From Bactericera cockerelli (lineage: Eukaryota; Arthropoda; Insecta; Hemiptera; Triozidae), in assembly GCA_024516035.1 (NCBI GenBank), contig CM044962.1, positions 5,632,608-5,696,607 on the forward strand: a stretch of 64,000 nt of DNA, written 5' to 3'. This document shows positions 52,259 through 63,700 of the stretch, in pieces (position 1 is the stretch's first letter; each line of letters opens with the position of its first letter). The notes beneath the pieces were generated by a model. That model was not told where the DNA came from. It searched no databases and worked only from the letters and a program-made list of their open reading frames with translations. The translations under genes and the position numbers were made by a program.

Positions 52259-52434
52259 ACATATTCACATACATATTCACTACACCATGAAGACCCACTA
52301 CAAGGACCTGTTCAATGACAGGGACCCTCTGTCCAAAGCCCTGCAAGATACTATGGAAGTGATGTAAGTAACACCTGAGACACACACACATACACATACA
52401 CATACACACACACATCCATACATGCACACCATAT
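50779..52434 (+). repeat. Ten-copy tandem array of exon 2 end + splice donor + CA microsatellite
   Basis: Units begin ATTCACTACACCATGAAGAC at about 50779 (in the real exon), 50952, 51125, 51298, 51455, 51650, 51792, 51936, 52080 and 52275. Each holds the last ~90 coding bases of exon 2, the donor GATGTAAGTAACACCTGAGA and then a CA-rich run. Spacings are 173 three times, then 157, 195, 142, 144, 144, 195. Coding bases are nearly invariant: AAGTCCCTG, AAACCCCTG and AAAGCCCTG variants, one ATCACCTG. No acceptor precedes the copies, so units 2-10 are not complete exons. Minus-strand frames rich in Cys/Val are by-products. Confidence 0.95.
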
Positions 52435-52439
52435 AATTA

Positions 52440-52790
52440 CAGGGACCGGAATTTCACGCAGCTACAGAGACCCGATTTTTTTTAATAGTTTGGTATTTCT
52501 TTTTACATAAATGAAGACGTTGACTGTTTTCATTTAATAAAATATATTTTTCAATTTTTTTTTTCAATTATTTTCCAACGAAATTAAGCATTTTCTAAAA
52601 ATGTACTTTAAAAAATGTACTAACAGCGGACAGTATGGAATCAGTGTCTTTTTAGTACAAAGAGTGAAAAGGTCATTGCATGTTGCATACTCGTAGAGAT
52701 GCCATGTTATATATGAGTAGGTATTCATGTTTAAAATGAATCATTAAGCCGTATTTATTTTCTATAACTAGACTAGAGTTTACATCAACT
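52440..52790. other. AT-rich DNA after the array, nothing recognised
   Basis: No exon of CRAL-TRIO gene 2 could be identified here. Confidence 0.45.
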
Positions 52791-52794
52791 GTAT

Positions 52795-52992
52795 GGTTAT
52801 ATCAGGATGGGATTTTTACCCTCCATTTGCAGGAAACTCACAAACCAGATACTCAAAATAACCTCAACCAGCCTGAGTGAGGCCGGGAATAGCCAGCATC
52901 ACGAGAATTCGAATTTGAATGGTCACCAATCCAACTCCTTATCTCGCTGGATGTTGCTTAACTTCGGTTACAGAACGAGAACCGGTGCTACT
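52795..52992 (-). mobile_element. 5S-rRNA-derived SINE
   Basis: GGGATTTTTACCCTCCATTT, CAGCCTGAGTGAGGCCGGGA, GGTCACCAATCCAACTCC, TTGCTTAACTTCGGTTACAG and GAACCGGTGC are the reverse of body and head. Confidence 0.8.
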
Positions 52993-53039
52993 AGGGTGTA
53001 CCTTTGATCTTGCGAGATACTTATTTCGACTCGAGAATC

Positions 53040-53850
53040 AATCATGTAGCGCTCGCTAGGCTGATTTCTTTCTACCTCTGAAAGGCACCGCCAGGCGGGC
53101 CCGCTCAGGGGCGGCGATCAAAGTTGGCCGAAAAAATGTGTTCGAAATTTAAAATTGATTTTCGATTCGTATTCTACGAAAAATTTAAAAGACTCCTCCA
53201 ACTGTAGCGTGCGCCGTGCTATATTAAATGCTGTACTATTTTTCATGTTTGTTTAAAAATGTATAGAACTTCTCACTTTTACATCTTTCTACACTGTAAT
53301 GAGTACCCAAACCCAACATAGAAATCATTACGAAATTAAAATCAAAAAATCGAAATGTAAAATCTATATCTAAACTTTTTAAACGTGGCTGAACATAGTC
53401 ATTTTATTCAAACTCAGAACTCACAACCCTCTACACAATTATTGGTGTTTCATATAGCTTTGTTGAGCGGGTGTTCCGCCCGAAAGCGGCGCCAGGCAGT
53501 TTCGACCTTACGGTAGGAGTTACAAAACTTTACCTGGAATCAAAAGTGTTTGTCTCGGTGGGCTTACACTTTTTTTACCTTTGAACGGCACCACCGGGAG
53601 GGCGGGGGTGCCGTTGCCGAAAATTATGTTCGAATTTTAAAATTAACATTTGATTCGTATTCTACAATAATTTAAAGTAATTTGCCAACTATTGGTTTAT
53701 TTCTATCTTGCTCGGTTCGGCGTGTATACCGCCCGAAAGCGGCGCCAGGTAGATGGGGTCTTTCGTTAGGAGATACAAAAAAAATAATCCTGGAATCAAA
53801 AGTGTTCGTCTCGGTGGGCTGACACTTTTCCACCTTTGAACTGGGTTGCA
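53040..53850. repeat. ~250-bp module repeated about three times
   Basis: Shared blocks: CCGCCCGAAAGCGGCGCCAG (53478, 53729), CCTGGAATCAAAAGTGTTTG, TCTCGGTGGGCTTACAC, ACCTTTGAACGGCACC and AAAATTAACATTTGATTCGT. It is GC-richer than its surroundings, with hairpin-forming CCCGAAAGCGG. No coding frame. Family unknown. Confidence 0.7.
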
Positions 53851-54905
53851 TACGGCTTTAGGCTTAAGTATGGTCTGTTGAATACATAAGATAATAAAGA
53901 ATAATTATCCAAAAGCATAATCAAATTAAATACAATATGCTGCCACAGTAGGAATCAAACCTACAACCCTTTGGTTTGGGGTTGAAAAGTTTGCTAGCTT
54001 TCAACTAGCAATAAATAGTCTGGTACCTACAACTTGATATGGACGAATTTCAATACATCGCTGAGGCCGCTTACATACGAGTATTTTAATAACATGGTAG
54101 GATTATTATTCTATGTCGTACCGGGTACCGGGGCTACCCTAGGGCTTCGTTGTGTTCGCGCACTTGGGTCTAGGATATAGGGTGTTCCGTTGTGATACCC
54201 TACTTAGGCAGAATAAAAGTTGTCACTCCCGATCGTACTCACCCAGCCCTAGCAGAGTCGGGAATTCGCTATAGTCAATATTAACATACTGAAACACATT
54301 AATTATGGCCTGGGTAAAACCACTACTAAATGTGAAAATTATTATTCGTACTGATATTTCTGATTATCCCAGATGAGTTTAGTGTACACTATCTACTGAA
54401 CCCAGTCCCATTATTAAAGTGCGAGAAGTCTTAGCATCATAATCATGCATGAGAAATGTTGCACATCTACAAAAAAATACTATTTCCACAACTTCGAATT
54501 TCCAGAAAGAGAAAAATAATAATTTCACCTAATGTAGGTCTACAGAGTATGTGACCCACTTGGAGAACCGAAAATAAATGGAATATAACTAGAACAAAAC
54601 AGAAAGGACTCTAGTCCATTGAACCAAAACCGGAATTTTCAACACATCATAATCTTGTAGACCTTTGTTAGCAATAGGTAATGAGAACACAGATACCCTT
54701 GAAGTTAAAACTCAAACTGGTTTCTAGTTTCTATGTTAGATAAGAACTGTGAATTTCTTCTTGAGAATAACCGAAATTCGGATTAAAACCAGTTGCATAA
54801 TTTAAACGCGGTGTTTACACTGACCTTACTTACTGCATTATAATAGACAGTAGTTAATAATGTCCATTACGAACTTTTGACTTATCCACAAGTGAAAAAT
54901 TGTGA
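53851..54905. other. Intergenic DNA, nothing recognised
   Basis: No supported feature. A possible tRNA-like stretch near 53942-53990 (GAATCAAACCTACAACCC) is too diverged to call. Confidence 0.4.
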
Positions 54906-54907
54906 AT

Positions 54908-55139
54908 CGTCCGCTAGTAGTCAAGTGGTTAACGCGCTGGTCTAGTAATCCAGGTTGCTTAGGGATCCGTTGGATCGAATCCCACCCAGTGTATGAATTT
55001 TTCCTCATTTGAGTTTGTCACCACATAATAATAAGGTTCTGAGGTTAGGTGGTAGAAAATGCTGTGAGCATTAACCTCGCCTGGTTAGCTTTTTAGCTAA
55101 CCCGTGAAGCTTCCACAAAAGAGTATTATTATTATTATC
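54908..55139 (+). mobile_element. SINE-B copy
   Basis: TAGTCAAGTGGTTAACGCGC, box B GGATCGAATCCC, hairpin AATGC-TGTGA-GCATT with AACCTCGCCTGG, and a TATTATTATTATT tail. Confidence 0.85.
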
Positions 55140-56949
55140 ACGATAGGGATACCCAGCATAATAGAGTCGGGAATAGCCAGCAGAATGTCCATTCTCACAA
55201 TAAGGAAATTGGTGGTTTCGATATCAACCATCTCTTGACGTTCTGGTGACTATTCCCGACCAATTATGGACACATTAGTTCCTCGTGATTGGTTCACATT
55301 GTATACACGAGGCAATTTTGAAATTTTATACTTTTGTTTATATTCCTATTTTCATAAAAAATACCGAGACACCTAAAATGTTAACGTTTGATGCCTTGGT
55401 GTTTCAAACACCCGCACCCACCGTCTTACCCTACTTGATACCCGAGGTACGGCCTTCTATGTATTTCCCCTTCGTACTTTACACACGTGGCCTTAATTCT
55501 GTTTTTAATAGTCCTGCTCCATACCTGAGACATTGCGAAGTATGTGTTTTTCTAACCTTATGGCCGTGTATATTTCCTAGTCCTACTGTATGACACTAAT
55601 ATTTAGCATAAGTCTTACTCAATAACGCATGCAAAAAATAAATGTTATAACATCGATCTAGTCCTAGGGATTTGAACTTGATCCATACTATATGAGATAT
55701 ACCTGCAATACTCTGACGCAAGCTTGTGTCGAAACATTTTTGACCGAAACTAGGTAAAATTTCTATCATTTAGATATTAAATGAAATAAATTTTACGGCT
55801 GACTTTTTTTATGGTTCCTTTAAACCCATCATTTTGAAATAACCACAAGAAATAACCACAATTTGGTTATATTTATTTGAAACCTACCTAATAATAATTG
55901 TTCTATCAAACACATTGGCTGAGGTTTAAGTGCGCCCCATACAAATAAAAGACATAAATATTGTCTGAAATAGGTTTGGGTGCTATGAAACAATATATGG
56001 AAGTGACGGAAGGTAAGAAGTGTCGTGAAATACATACACAGAAATTGTTTATTCGTAATAATATAGTTGGGACGTTTTATTGATAATTTAGATCGTAAGA
56101 ATAGTCCACTTGGTAGGTTTTGGTAGACTTTTATAGACTGGTATGAAAATGGTTGTGAATGCCTTTAGGAAAACTTCCTAAAGGCAGAGAAGTATATGGC
56201 CTTCGATCCATTCGTGAATATTGAAGATATCAAACACCTCGGCCGAGGTGTGAAGAACGCCTATACAAAGAAAGAGACAGACCGGCAGAGTGTAAGGTTA
56301 CGGAAAACATAGTTCCCATGCATTTCATGTTCTTTCAGCCAGCGAAAAGTGCAACATGAATTTCAAAAATTGTGATTTTTATGGACTCTACGTTGAAAAA
56401 TAAGTTGATTTGACTTTTTGTTTGACTTCCTAGGCCAACGGGAACCCTATTTTCGAGATCCCCCATCAATCGTGAAAACATGAAAGATTCATAAAAAAAA
56501 AAAATTTGTTCTTTTTTTTTTCATACGGATCCTTTGAGACCCGACTTAGTGTCCTTAATTTGGCATTGAAGATTAAGTGAGTTGTCTATAGTGATCAAGA
56601 TATAATGAAGATGAGCCCAGACCAAAAAAAAATCTAAATTATAATCGGGCGGCCCATTTGGACGGCCTTGGGTTTTGGGAGCCCAAATCGGGAATTGAAG
56701 GATAAAACTATTCTTAAGTGGTATCAAATGAAAGATCTTGATGAGCAGATACCTAATTTATTGGTTTTATTCCTTCATCCGGTCCACTGGGTGGCACCTG
56801 GTGGCCTTTTCATTCTCTTTGGCGAGTAGGTACCTTCGAATCCTTAGCACAGTGGTCAGATCTTGACCAGTATGTATTTTTCGAGATGACCTCGCTCTCT
56901 CTTTGCAAAACTTTAATGTTTAAGTTTCCAAGTATTAATTTAGTTAGAT

Positions 56950-57240
56950 CATTTTCTGTCCTCGTTTTTAGAAGACAACTTTGTCTATTGGTAGCATACT
57001 CGACATGAAACCCAGTCAGCGCGGGTTCGAATCCTGGCGGGGACGAAATCTTTTAGCTCTATTTTTTCAATTTGGGCTTAACGTTGTTCTGTTTTTCCGC
57101 TCTTTATATTTGATCTTGATGACGACCCTATTACCCTCGCGAGGAAAATTGTAGTAGTTGTAGAATTGGGCAATGACCTGTGGTGCGGCATTACGAAATT
57201 GTTTTTTAACAATCATGCTTGAATGGAGGTAAAATATGAT
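56950..57240 (+). mobile_element. tRNA-headed SINE (SINE-G-like body)
   Basis: Box B GCGGGTTCGAATCC closes with GGCGGGGACG. The head contains TTTGTCTATTGGTAGCATAC. The body has CTCGCGAGGAAAATTG and CAATGACCTGTGGTGCGGCA, parallel to SINE-G. A second copy lies at 62465-62755. Confidence 0.65.
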
Positions 57241-57290
57241 GAATTAGCTCTCGTAATGTCGATGCTACTCACTAAATGTTGTGACAAAGT

Positions 57291-57420
57291 AGTGCCCTTG
57301 GCTAAGTGGGTAGCGTACTAGTCAGCCTGACTTGGGTTCGATCCCCATCAGGGCAGTTTTTTTTTCTCTGTCCATGTATGTCCAGGGTACACTCATACCT
57401 CGTGAGGTCTTGATAAGGGA
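57291..57420 (+). mobile_element. SINE-G copy, 3'-truncated
   Basis: The head GTGCCCTTGGCTAAGTGGGT, box B GGGTTCGATCCCC and closing CAGGGCAG make a good tRNA cloverleaf outline, followed by CTCTGTCCATGTATGTCC and CTCATACCTCGTGAGG. Second copy at 62806-62935. Confidence 0.75.
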
Positions 57421-57793
57421 CGTCATCGAGTTCTCTCCCGACCAAAATTTTGTTCAGGTAGGTACCACGAGTTCACTCCCGCTCAGGATTTTATCAACAC
57501 CGAATTCTCTCCCGTCGATTGCATTTTTACCTGAGTTTATACCTACATAGTTTAGGCCTAGCATAAATTATATAATAGAAATACCTAATAGGCTTTCTAT
57601 GTATTTTACCTAACCCTACTATGAACCCGAGGCATTGCCTTCTATGTATTATCCCTAAACCTACTATATTCCTGAGGCATGGCCTTCTATGTATTTTACC
57701 TAACTCTACTATACACTCAAGGTTCTATACCTTTTATAAGTTAGACATTTTAAAGATTTCCATATAAAAAGATGATTCTTATATAAAATACGT

Positions 57794-58566
57794 TCATGCC
57801 TCAATACACTAAGGCCATGGTTCAATACACTACGGTCATGCCTCAATACATTACGGCCATGCCTCAATACACTACGTTCATGCCTCAATACATTACGGCT
57901 ATGCCTCAATACACTACGGTCATCGGTCATGCCTCAATACACTACGTTCATGCCTCAATACACTACGTTCATGCCTCAATACACTACGTTCATGCCTCAA
58001 TACACTACGGCCATGCCTCAATACACTACGGTCATGCCTCAATACACTACGGCCATGCCTCAATACACTACGTTCATGCCTCAATACACTACGGCCATGC
58101 CTCAATACACTACGTTCATGCCTCAATACACTACGTTCATGCCTCAATACATTACGGCCATGCCTCAATACACTACGTCCATGCCTCAATACACTACGGC
58201 CATGCCTCAATACACTACGTTCATGTCTCAATACAGTACGGTCATGCTTCAATACACTACGGTCATGCCTCAATAAACTACGGTCATGCCTCAATACACT
58301 ACGGCCATGCCTCTATACACTACGGTCATGCCTCAATACACTACGGCCATGCCTCAATACACTACGTTCATGCCTCAATACACTACGTTCATGCCTCAAT
58401 ACACTACGTTCATGCCTCAATACATTACGGCCATGCCTCAATACACTACGTTCATGCCTCAATACACTACGGCCATGCCTCAATACACTACGTTCATGTC
58501 TCAATACAGTACGGCCATGCCTCTATACACTACGGTCATGCCTCAATACACTACGGCCATGCCTCG
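57794..58566. repeat. 21-bp minisatellite, copy 1
   Basis: About 36 units of CATGCCTCAATACACTACGG plus one base, with GTT, GGC and GGT variants at the end of the unit and one 6-base insertion near 57919. With a period of 21, several frames on both strands are open (MPQYTTA or HASIHYG repeats). I treat these as non-genic. Confidence 0.95.
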
Positions 58567-58599
58567 GCCCGCAAAGCAGGCGACAGCCCCCTAGTCTGA

Positions 58600-59355
58600 C
58601 CATAAGTAAAAAACGTGAATTGGGCGATTTAACGATTTAATAACATATAATAAACTGCGATGTGCAATGAGCGCACCCATCAGTTCGAGTCGCGGGAAAG
58701 TTATATTTTTAGGGGACACTATTATTTTTGAAAATATCATATCACAAGTTATGCCACAGAGGCATTTATACAACGAACGTAAACAGTTGCCCCGTAAGAG
58801 CAATATAAGCAAGCGTCAGAAAAGACATGGAATTCAATTTTAGAGTCAGGTGTAGTGTAATATTACACGTAATAATCTGGGTAGTTCATAAGTTGAAATC
58901 TTCTGTAAGTCGTCAACTATCTCTAAGAAACTAGTGTCTTTATCAGTAAGTACTGTGTCCCAATCTTTGTTTTGTGTCCAAAATCATAAAATGAACTCTC
59001 GTTTAGTTACTTTGGCCTCAGGATTAACTTTTAAGTTAATATGCTTCAAGCTAATAGAGTCAGTATCTATATGCCAGTGAATACCCAACACATTTTCGAC
59101 GGGTTGAACACTTTTTATTTTAAGATAAGATTTATTTATTGGTGTACATCAAATTTACAATTTGTTTACACAAGTCAAATACATATACAGAAATGGGACA
59201 GGGGAAGGAAAAGACATAATAGAACTTAAGAAGTAACAAACTAAGTAAATTGTAAGCTGGACCATATCACTCAAACTACAACTCAAAAATTCTTCTAAGG
59301 AATAAAAAGCCTCCTTTTTTATTTCGTCAGGAAGAGAATCGAACTTAGGACTCTT
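58600..59355. other. Intergenic DNA within the duplication unit, nothing recognised
   Basis: No gene or family repeat supported. Confidence 0.4.
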
Positions 59356-59489
59356 AGGGTGGAATTAATAGACGTTTTTGTAATACCTCTGTGGCGCTAA
59401 GTCACGGATTGCGTATTGTGTAATATGGGGAAAATTGACGTTTTGACGTTCAGACTTCAGTGATTGATGTTGTCTATTAATTTCGCCCT
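59356..59489. mobile_element. MITE (GGGTGGAATTAATAGAC ends)
   Basis: The ends AGGGTGGAATTAATAGAC and GTCTATTAATTTCGCCCT enclose GTAATACCTCTGTGGCGCTA and AGTCACGGATTGCGTATTG, as in the copy at 32032-32162. Confidence 0.8.
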
Positions 59490-59580
59490 TACAGTTAGTC
59501 GACCATGCGCGCAGATTTAGCGAAGCATCATGAAAAATATCACAAGATTTAAATTTTTGTAAGGCAATATCGTCATCAGT

Positions 59581-60323
59581 GGACGTACACTCATTGAGTC
59601 CCGTTGACCTTTTTTTCATGTCATTGAGTCCCGTTAATTTAGCAGGTACCTCAGACCATATGCCTCATTGAGTCCCCTAATATTTTTGGGTCTACCAGAC
59701 CATATGACTCATTGAGTCCCTTTACCTGATGTTAGTATATTAGAAGAAGTAAATAAGAACACAGTTAATTTTTATAAAAATGAATACGCGGACATTTATG
59801 TCTAAATGTTGTGTTTCGTTAGCCAGCTAGGATAGCTTGGGTGAGGGGCTTAGGTTAGGTCACTGCGCGACCCGGCCTAACCGCCTGCACTAATTTCAAC
59901 CTAACCTAAGCCCCTCACCCAACCATCCTACCCGACAAACTGAAGTCAGAAATCTATCGTGCAATCTCACCTTGTTAACTTTACCTAACCCTATCTAACT
60001 ACAAAATTCCTCTAACAAAAAATTCACTTACGCATCAAATTCCAATAGACAATAATTTCATTTACATTTATGAATAAAAATAAAAACAAGAATTCTTAAT
60101 AAAAAATGAAAAGAGTATTCTAATTTTTTAGAGGAGGACTGACCCAACTGACTGACAAATAATATGATCTTCTATGTACAAATTTATGTATAAGGAAAAA
60201 TGGTATTAATTATGTACGGGACTCAATGAGTGGTACAATAACTTCAACCGTTCCAAACCTTGGGACTCAATGAAGCATCGACAAAAAGGGACAAATCCAG
60301 ACGGGACTCAATGAGGCGCCTCC
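59581..60323. mobile_element. Mutator-like non-autonomous element with 10-bp duplication
   Basis: It is flanked by CGTCATCAGT on both sides (59571-59580 and 60324-60333). The ends are GGACGTACACTCATTGAGTC and its imperfect reverse complement. The motif TCATTGAGTCCC occurs four times at the left (59591, 59621, 59665, 59709), and the reverse GGGACTCAATGA three times at the right (60218, 60262, 60303). An inner palindrome (GGTGAGGGGCTTAGGTTAGG with its mirror) lies at 59838-59925. It is 743 bases with no transposase. A long duplication with G-starting ends suggests the Mutator (MULE) superfamily; this is inference. Confidence 0.75.
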
Positions 60324-60333
60324 CGTCATCAGT

Positions 60334-60794
60334 AACTGCTGGATTATCTTTAATGCCTAGCGTCTCTAGATCCCAGAATAATCTCAAATCATGTTCTTGA
60401 GTTAAAGGTCTGATTTCTGATAGTTGAGCGGTCTGTCTTTTATCTCTTCAATAACAAATGGGATCTTGAGGTCGTTGTGGATTGTTTTTTTACAAGTTTA
60501 AACAAGGTACTAACTTGTGATCCACACTGAATGAAAAAATACCTGAATCATATTTTTTCAAATGGCCCAAGTGATGGATTTTTTTTGATCCCTTCGCACG
60601 TAAAATGACCTTTTCTAATGAGATTTTGGCTCATCTGATGAACTCCGTCGCTTCGTAAAGATTAATAATAATAGGGAATATCTCAGAGTTGAATTTGTAC
60701 AGACAAGCTGCTGGGGTAATCTAGTGCGAGTAGTCTCTAGATGCCTCAGTGTCTAGCTGTCTACTGCTGGTATCATCCCTGGATCTCGTGATTT
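60334..60794. other. Spacer before duplication copy 2, nothing recognised
   Basis: The end (CTCGTGATTTTTCCTCGTGATTGG around 60785) shows short homology at the duplication junction. Confidence 0.5.
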
Positions 60795-63700
60795 TTCCTC
60801 GTGATTGGTTCACATTGTATACACGAGGCAATTTTGAAATTTTATACTTTTGTTTATATTCCTATTTTCATAAAAAATACCGAGACACCTAAAATGTTAA
60901 CGTTTGATGCCTTGGTGTTTCAAACACCCGCACCCACCGTCTTACCCTACTTGATACCCGAGGTACGGCCTTCTATGTATTTCCCCTTCGTACTTTACAC
61001 ACGTGGCCTTAATTCTGTTTTTAATAGTCCTGCTCCATACCTGAGACATTGCGAAGTATGTGTTTTTCTAACCTTATGGCCGTGTATATTTCCTAGTCCT
61101 ACTGTATGACACTAATATTTAGCATAAGTCTTACTCAATAACGCATGCAAAAATAAATGTTATAACATCGATCTAGTCCTAGGGATTTGAACTTGATCCA
61201 TACTATATGAGATATACCTGCAATACTCTGACGCAAGCTTGTGTCGAAACATTTTTGACCGAAACTAGGTAAAATTTCTATCATTTAGATATTAAATGAA
61301 ATAAATTTTACGGCTGACTTTTTTTATGGTTCCTTTAAACCCATCATTTTGAAATAACCACAAGAAATAACCACAATTTGGTTATATTTATTTGAAACCT
61401 ACCTAATAATAATTGTTCTATCAAACACATTGGCTGAGGTTTAAGTGCGCCCCATACAAATAAAAGACATAAATATTGTCTGAAATAGGTTTGGGTGCTA
61501 TGAAACAATATATGGAAGTGACGGAAGGTAAGAAGTGTCGTGAAATACATACACAGAAATTGTTTATTCGTAATAATATAGTTGGGACGTTTTATTGATA
61601 ATTTAGATCGTAAGAATAGTCCACTTGGTAGGTTTTGGTAGACTTTTATAGACTGGTATGAAAATGGTTGTGAATGCCTTTAGGAAAACTTCCTAAAGGC
61701 AGAGAAGTATATGGCCTTCGATCCATTCGTGAATATTGAAGATATCAAACACCTCGGCCGAGGTGTGAAGAACGCCTATACAAAGAAAGAGACAGACCGG
61801 CAGAGTGTAAGGTTACGGAAAACATAGTTCCCATGCATTTCATGTTCTTTCAGCCAGCGAAAAGTGCAACATGAATTTCAAAAATTGTGATTTTTATGGA
61901 CTCTACGTTGAAAAATAAGTTGATTTGACTTTTTGTTTGACTTCCTAGGCCAACGGGAACCCTATTTTCGAGATCCCCCATCAATCGTGAAAACATGAAA
62001 GATTCATAAAAAAAAAAAATTTGTTCTTTTTTTTTTCATACGGATCCTTTGAGACCCGACTTAGTGTCCTTAATTTGGCATTGAAGATTAAGTGAGTTGT
62101 CTATAGTGATCAAGATATAATGAAGATGAGCCCAGACCAAAAAAAAATCTAAATTATAATCGGGCGGCCCATTTGGACGGCCTTGGGTTTTGGGAGCCCA
62201 AATCGGGAATTGAAGGATAAAACTATTCTTAAGTGGTATCAAATGAAAGATCTTGATGAGCAGATACCTAATTTATTGGTTTTATTCCTTCATCCGGTCC
62301 ACTGGGTGGCACCTGGTGGCCTTTTCATTCTCTTTGGCGAGTAGGTACCTTCGAATCCTTAGCACAGTGGTCAGATCTTGACCAGTATGTATTTTTCGAG
62401 ATGACCTCGCTCTCTCTTTGCAAAACTTTAATGTTTAAGTTTCCAAGTATTAATTTAGTTAGATCATTTTCTGTCCTCGTTTTTAGAAGACAACTTTGTC
62501 TATTGGTAGCATACTCGACATGAAACCCAGTCAGCGCGGGTTCGAATCCTGGCGGGGACGAAATCTTTTAGCTCTATTTTTTCAATTTGGGCTTAACGTT
62601 GTTCTGTTTTTCCGCTCTTTATATTTGATCTTGATGACGACCCTATTACCCTCGCGAGGAAAATTGTAGTAGTTGTAGAATTGGGCAATGACCTGTGGTG
62701 CGGCATTACGAAATTGTTTTTTAACAATCATGCTTGAATGGAGGTAAAATATGATGAATTAGCTCTCGTAATGTCGATGCTACTCACTAAATGTTGTGAC
62801 AAAGTAGTGCCCTTGGCTAAGTGGGTAGCGTACTAGTCAGCCTGACTTGGGTTCGATCCCCATCAGGGCAGTTTTTTTTTCTCTGTCCATGTATGTCCAG
62901 GGTACACTCATACCTCGTGAGGTCTTGATAAGGGACGTCATCGAGTTCTCTCCCGACCAAAATTTTGTTCAGGTAGGTACCACGAGTTCACTCCCGCTCA
63001 GGATTTTATCAACACCGAATTCTCTCCCGTCGATTGCATTTTTACCTGAGTTTATACCTACATAGTTTAGGCCTAGCATAAATTATATAATAGAAATACC
63101 TAATAGGCTTTCTATGTATTTTACCTAACCCTACTATGAACCCGAGGCATTGCCTTCTATGTATTATCCCTAAACCTACTATATTCCTGAGGCATGGCCT
63201 TCTATGTATTTTACCTAACTCTACTATACACTCAAGGTTCTATACCTTTTATAAGTTAGACATTTTAAAGATTTCCATATAAAAAGATGATTCTTATATA
63301 AAATACGTTCATGCCTCAATACACTAAGGCCATGGTTCAATACACTACGGTCATGCCTCAATACATTACGGCCATGCCTCAATACACTACGTTCATGCCT
63401 CAATACATTACGGCTATGCCTCAATACACTACGGTCATCGGTCATGCCTCAATACACTACGTTCATGCCTCAATACACTACGTTCATGCCTCAATACACT
63501 ACGTTCATGCCTCAATACACTACGGCCATGCCTCAATACACTACGGTCATGCCTCAATACACTACGGCCATGCCTCAATACACTACGTTCATGCCTCAAT
63601 ACACTACGGCCATGCCTCAATACACTACGTTCATGCCTCAATACACTACGTTCATGCCTCAATACATTACGGCCATGCCTCAATACACTACGTCCATGCC

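Larger units (their letters stand above)
55279..58485. repeat. Large direct duplication, copy 1 (visible part)
   Basis: From TTCCTCGTGATTGGTTCACA the sequence is repeated at 60795, with an offset of 5516 that becomes 5515 after a single-A indel near 55637. I found no other difference on spot checks. The match runs to the window end. If tandem, the unit is 55279-60794. The copy includes tRNA-headed SINEs and the 21-bp minisatellite. Confidence 0.95.

Noticed and set aside
50708..52427. Minus-strand frames rich in Cys and Val
   Set aside because: They read CA microsatellite and the antisense of CRAL-TRIO exon 2 copies.
52440..55140. Missing later exons of CRAL-TRIO gene 2
   Set aside because: I looked for a DGYEV/DGKG-type core and an LPxEYGG motif with splice sites and found none. 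The exons are probably beyond the window or lost.
55285..55593. 102-codon frame present in both duplicated copies
   Set aside because: Identity between copies reflects a recent duplication of DNA, not protein constraint; no domain or splice signals support it.
57291..57356. Functional tRNA gene
   Set aside because: The cloverleaf outline is fair, but the sequence continues into a SINE-G body and has no clean 3' terminator. It is a SINE head.
57796..58599. 267-codon frame with HASIHYG/HASIHYV repeats
   Set aside because: By-product of a 21-base minisatellite that is open in several frames on both strands.
59838..59925. CCTAACCTAAG runs as telomeric repeats
   Set aside because: Only a single palindromic pair inside a transposon; no tandem telomere array.
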